Assembly (NCBI GenBank): GCA_012521315.1
Contig: JAAYMP010000182.1
Location: forward strand, 1 to 7,095
Direction: 5' to 3'
Source: Bacillota bacterium
Lineage (GTDB): Bacteria; Bacillota; UBA4882; UBA10575
Length of the DNA: 7,095 nt
The notes under the pieces: model-generated
What the model was told of the DNA's origin: nothing
Databases searched by the model: none
Seen by the model: only the letters and a program-made list of their open reading frames with translations
Translations under genes and position numbers: made by a program
Shown: piece by piece, positions 4,762 through 7,095 of the stretch
Layout of the letters: every line of letters begins with the position of its first letter
Position numbering within the stretch: position 1 is the first letter of the stretch

Positions 4762-5860
4762 AAAATTGATCCGCCGGGAGATCCTGGGGATTACCCCCTA
4801 CGTTCCCGGTAAACCCATTGAAGAAGTGCAGCGCGAATTGGGGCTCGCGGAAGTAATCAAACTGGCTTCCAACGAAAACCCCCTGGGGCCTTCGCCCCGC
4901 GCTCTGCAAGCGGCGACGGCGGCCCTGGCCGAAACCCATCTTTACCCCGATGGGAACTGTTACGTGTTAAAGACGGCCTTGGCGGCCGAACTCGAGGTCT
5001 CTCCCGAAGAGATTATTGTCGGGAACGGCTGCGACGAGGTGATTAAACTGGTGGCCGAGGCCTTTTTCCGGCCGGGCGACGAGGTGATTGTGGCGGACCC
5101 GACCTTTGGCGAGTACGCCTACGCCACGCAGTTGATGGGGGCCCGGTTGGTCAAGGTCAAGGGCGAGGGGTTGGGCCATGATTTGGCGAAGATGGCGGCG
5201 GCCGTGACCCCCCGGACCAAAGCGATCTTTCTGTGCAATCCGAACAACCCGACCGGGACAATGAATACCCGGGCCGAAATGGCGGCCTTTATCGCCCGGA
5301 TCCCGCCGGAAGTACTGATCATCATCGACCAAGCCTATTATGAATATGTGGCCGATCCGGATTATCCCAACGGGATCGAATGGAAAGGCGACGGCCGGGT
5401 GCTGACCCTCCGGACCTTTTCCAAGATTTACGGCCTGGCCGGCTTTCGGGTGGGCTACGGGGTCGGGGATGCGGAACTGATTGCCTTTCTGAACCGGGTC
5501 CGGGAGCCGTTTAATGTGAACCGCATTGGCCAGGCGGCGGCGGTGGCGGCGCTGGCCGACCGGGAACACGTGGCGCGCAGTTTGGAAGTGAACCGGAGGG
5601 GAATGGCGCAGATTGGTCGGGGTCTGACCGCCCTCGGCCTCTCCTACACCCCCAGTGCTGCCAATTTTATCCTCTTTGCCACGCCGTATCCGGCCGTGCA
5701 GGTCTTCGAAGCAATGATGAAAAGGGGAGTAATCGTCAGACCGGCCCACATCTTTGGTTTACCGCAGCATATCCGGGTGACGATCGGAACGGAACAACAG
5801 AACGAAAGCTTCTTAAGCGCCCTGGCGGCGGTCCTGGCCGAGCTTAAGGGTTCGTCTTAG
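4751..5860 (+). CDS. hisC: Histidinol-phosphate aminotransferase (HisC family), possibly also aromatic aminotransferase
   Basis: This 369-residue protein is a fold-type I PLP aminotransferase of the HisC family. The N-terminal IKLASNENPLGPSP (36-49) is the family signature. NPNNPTG is at 163-169 and IIDQAYYEY at 191-199 provides the PLP-contacting Asp193 and Tyr196. TFSKIYGLAGFRVGYG (222-237) holds the PLP lysine Lys225 and Arg233, and HIRVTIGT (340-347) holds the carboxylate-binding Arg342. The family converts imidazole acetol phosphate with glutamate to histidinol phosphate. Some members also aminate phenylpyruvate and hydroxyphenylpyruvate, which would fit the aromatic neighbours here. ATG 4751 follows GGAGG (4738-4742) by eight bases and overlaps the phosphatase gene. 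No other his gene is visible. The family is certain; the true substrate is not. Confidence 0.93.
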   Translation: MTVEKLIRREILGITPYVPGKPIEEVQRELGLAEVIKLASNENPLGPSPRALQAATAALAETHLYPDGNCYVLKTALAAELEVSPEEIIVGNGCDEVIKLVAEAFFRPGDEVIVADPTFGEYAYATQLMGARLVKVKGEGLGHDLAKMAAAVTPRTKAIFLCNPNNPTGTMNTRAEMAAFIARIPPEVLIIIDQAYYEYVADPDYPNGIEWKGDGRVLTLRTFSKIYGLAGFRVGYGVGDAELIAFLNRVREPFNVNRIGQAAAVAALADREHVARSLEVNRRGMAQIGRGLTALGLSYTPSAANFILFATPYPAVQVFEAMMKRGVIVRPAHIFGLPQHIRVTIGTEQQNESFLSALAAVLAELKGSS

Positions 5861-5870
5861 GAAAGGGAAG

Positions 5871-5897
5871 CCGCCTTCGTCCCGGCGGATAAGGCGG
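5871..5897 (+). repeat. Inverted repeat after hisC
   Basis: CCGCCTT (5871-5877) and AAGGCGG (5891-5897) are a perfect 7-base inverted repeat around a 13-base loop. A nested alternative pairs CCGCC (5871-5875) with GGCGG (5884-5888). No T-tract follows, so it is not a classical intrinsic terminator on this strand. It may protect the hisC mRNA end or be part of the aroF leader. Confidence 0.4.
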
Positions 5898-5912
5898 GAA
5901 AAGGCCGTATCC

Positions 5913-5936
5913 TCACGGGTAATGTATAACCGGTGA
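5913..5936 (+). repeat. Imperfect palindrome around a TATAAC element, upstream of aroF
   Basis: TCACGGGT (5913-5920) and ACCGGTGA (5929-5936) pair at seven of eight positions around the 8-base loop 5921-5928. TATAAC (5925-5930) inside it resembles a -10, but I find no -35 at the right distance. It could be an operator over a weak promoter or an RNA hairpin in the hisC-aroF gap. Confidence 0.35.
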
Positions 5937-5950
5937 CGGGAAGTTCTTTT

Positions 5951-5974
5951 GGTAGGACGGTAGAAAGGTAGAAA
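5951..5974 (+). repeat. Tandem 8-base repeat (three GGTAG units) just before the aroF ribosome binding site
   Basis: GGTAGGAC is followed by two copies of GGTAGAAA, with unit starts at 5951, 5959 and 5967. Each TAG is five bases from the next. The run abuts the likely aroF ribosome binding site AAAGGA (5972-5977), so a protein bound to it as RNA could block translation. The same spacing of GGNAG is seen at 3266-3278 in the leader of the HutP-like gene. Confidence 0.6.
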
Positions 5975-5987
5975 GGATTGGTGTGCA

Positions 5988-7001
5988 ATGATTATTATCA
6001 TGTCCCGGCATGCCTCGGCGGATCAGGTCGCCCGGGTTCAAGAACAACTGCGCCGGGCGGGTTTTGGGGTCCACCTGTCGCAGGGGGTGGAAATAACGGT
6101 CATTGGCGCCATCGGCAACCGCAGCCCGGAGCTGATGTCGACGGTGGCGGCGATGGCGGGTGTGGAAAGGGTTGTGCCGGTTCTCAGACCCTTTAAACTG
6201 GCGAGTAAAGATTTCAAGGCCCAACCCACCTGCGTTAAGGTGGGGGAGGCGGTCTTTGGCGGGGAGGAAGCGGTGCTGATCGCCGGGCCCTGTGCCATCG
6301 AGAACGAGGAGCAACTCATGTCCACGGCGGAGCAGATTAAAGCGGTGGGCGGGAAGATCATCCGGGGCGGCGCCTATAAACCGCGGACTTCGCCCTATTC
6401 CTTCCAGGGCTTGAAGGCCGAAGGATTGAAGCTCATCCGGCAGGTGGCGCAGGCCACCGGTTTGGCCGTGGTCTCGGAGGTCGTCTCCCCTTATGAGGTG
6501 GAACTGGTCGCCCAGTACGTGCAGATGCTCCAGATCGGCGCCCGCAACATGCAGAATTACAGCCTCCTGCAGGAGGTGGGCCGCACCAAACTGCCGGTCC
6601 TGTTAAAAAGAGGGATGGCGGCCACGATCGAAGAATGGTTGATGGCTGCGGAGTATATCATGAAAGAAGGAAATTACCAGGTCGTCCTCTGTGAGCGGGG
6701 GATCCGGACCTTTGAAACGGCCACCCGGAACACCATGGATGCGGGGGCCATCGCCCTGGCGAAGGAGTGGAGTCACCTGCCGGTTATCGCCGACCCCAGC
6801 CACGCCTCCGGCCGCCGCGATCTGGTGCTTCCCCTGGCGCGGGCCGCGTTGGCGGCGGGGGCCGACGGTTTGATGGTGGAAGTCCACCCCAATCCGGAAG
6901 CCGCCCTTTCCGACGGACCGCAGTCCTTGGATTTTGACCAGTTCCGCGCTTTAGTCAAAGCGATCAGCCCGGTTTTAACCGCCATGGGGAGGCGCCTATG
7001 A
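5988..7001 (+). CDS. aroF: 3-deoxy-7-phosphoheptulonate (DAHP) synthase with N-terminal regulatory domain
   Basis: This 337-residue enzyme condenses phosphoenolpyruvate and erythrose 4-phosphate to DAHP, the first step of the shikimate pathway. It is the Thermotoga/Bacillus-like class. A ferredoxin-like domain at about 1-70 (MIIIMSRHAS start) is followed by the TIM-barrel synthase. In Thermotoga this N-terminal domain gives feedback inhibition by aromatic amino acids; here that is inferred. Barrel motifs are LIAGPCAIEN (97-106, metal ligand Cys102), RGGAYKPRTSPYSFQG (126-141), IGARNMQN (183-190), LLKRGM (205-210, Lys207), CERG (235-238), DPSHASGRR (269-277, metal ligand His272) and VEVHPNP (297-303, Glu298). 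ATG 5988 gives the family-typical MIIIM start, with AAAGGA ten bases upstream. A 127-base gap with repeats separates it from hisC, so it may be controlled separately, while the next gene overlaps by four bases. Confidence 0.95.
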   Translation: MIIIMSRHASADQVARVQEQLRRAGFGVHLSQGVEITVIGAIGNRSPELMSTVAAMAGVERVVPVLRPFKLASKDFKAQPTCVKVGEAVFGGEEAVLIAGPCAIENEEQLMSTAEQIKAVGGKIIRGGAYKPRTSPYSFQGLKAEGLKLIRQVAQATGLAVVSEVVSPYEVELVAQYVQMLQIGARNMQNYSLLQEVGRTKLPVLLKRGMAATIEEWLMAAEYIMKEGNYQVVLCERGIRTFETATRNTMDAGAIALAKEWSHLPVIADPSHASGRRDLVLPLARAALAAGADGLMVEVHPNPEAALSDGPQSLDFDQFRALVKAISPVLTAMGRRL

Positions 7002-7095
7002 AGCGGCAGCGGGTTGCTCTGATCGGTTTAGGCTTGATCGGCGGTTCGTTGGGGCTTGCCCTTTGCCGGCAACCGCGGAAGCTGTGGGTGGTGGG
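6998..7095 (+). CDS. tyrA: Prephenate dehydrogenase, N-terminal fragment (3' end outside window)
   Basis: ATG 6998 overlaps the aroF stop in an ATGA arrangement, five bases after GGGGAGG (6986-6992). The 32 visible residues begin MKRQRVALIGLGLIGGSLGLAL, a Rossmann NAD(P)-binding strand-loop-helix with GLGLIGGSLG, the hallmark start of TyrA-type prephenate dehydrogenases. Such enzymes oxidise prephenate to 4-hydroxyphenylpyruvate for tyrosine, directly downstream of the AroH product. The position after aroF supports this reading over other dehydrogenases that share the GxGxxG motif. The catalytic domain is beyond the window. Confidence 0.85.
   Translation, partial: MKRQRVALIGLGLIGGSLGLALCRQPRKLWVV

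Noticed and set aside
4967..5749. Minus-strand open frame of 260 codons opposite hisC
   Set aside because: It is antisense to a complete HisC with all family motifs; its translation is Gly/His/Arg-rich without motifs, as expected for a shadow frame.
5925..5930. TATAAC as the -10 of an aroF promoter
   Set aside because: No TTGACA-like element or TGN extension lies at a suitable distance, so it is kept only as part of the palindrome.

Overview
The window looks like a chromosomal core region of a GC-rich (by eye near 60%) Gram-positive bacterium of the Bacillota. A Clostridia- or Limnochordia-like lineage, possibly spore-forming, is my inference. The grounds are strong purine-rich ribosome binding sites, GTG starts, the clpX-lonB pair with a membrane-anchored Bacillus-type LonB, a monofunctional AroH-type chorismate mutase, and a Thermotoga/Bacillus-type DAHP synthase. 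All genes are on the + strand. I see no mobile element, CRISPR array, rRNA or tRNA.

Layout. Positions 1-318 hold the 3' end of clpX and a strong intrinsic terminator. Positions 319-3191 hold lonB (membrane-anchored AAA+ serine-lysine protease), a patatin-like phospholipase gene with its own likely extended -10 promoter, and a 47-residue single-pass membrane protein. Positions 3192-3352 are a structured untranslated region: inverted repeats, a possible promoter, and an intrinsic terminator ending only 22 bases before the next start codon. The following genes can therefore be read only by passing a terminator, unless they have internal promoters. Positions 3353-5860 hold a tightly packed cluster: a HutP-like gene (RNA-binding antiterminator family), aroH (chorismate mutase), a histidine-phosphatase gene overlapping aroH by 59 bases, and hisC (overlap 11 bases). 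After a 127-base gap with inverted repeats and a tandem 8-base repeat come aroF (DAHP synthase) and the first 98 bases of a prephenate dehydrogenase gene (overlap 4 bases).

How it fits together. AroF makes the first shikimate-pathway intermediate, AroH turns chorismate into prephenate, the dehydrogenase takes prephenate towards tyrosine, and HisC-type aminotransferases commonly aminate aromatic keto acids as well as making histidinol phosphate. The window is thus an aromatic amino acid biosynthesis cluster headed by a HutP-like regulator. The most interesting point is that a GGNAG motif with 8-base spacing occurs in the leader of the HutP-like gene and again, three times in tandem, just before the aroF ribosome binding site. 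HutP in Bacillus binds spaced NAG triplets in RNA. This suggests, as a testable inference only, that the HutP-like protein controls both the attenuator before its own operon and translation of aroF.
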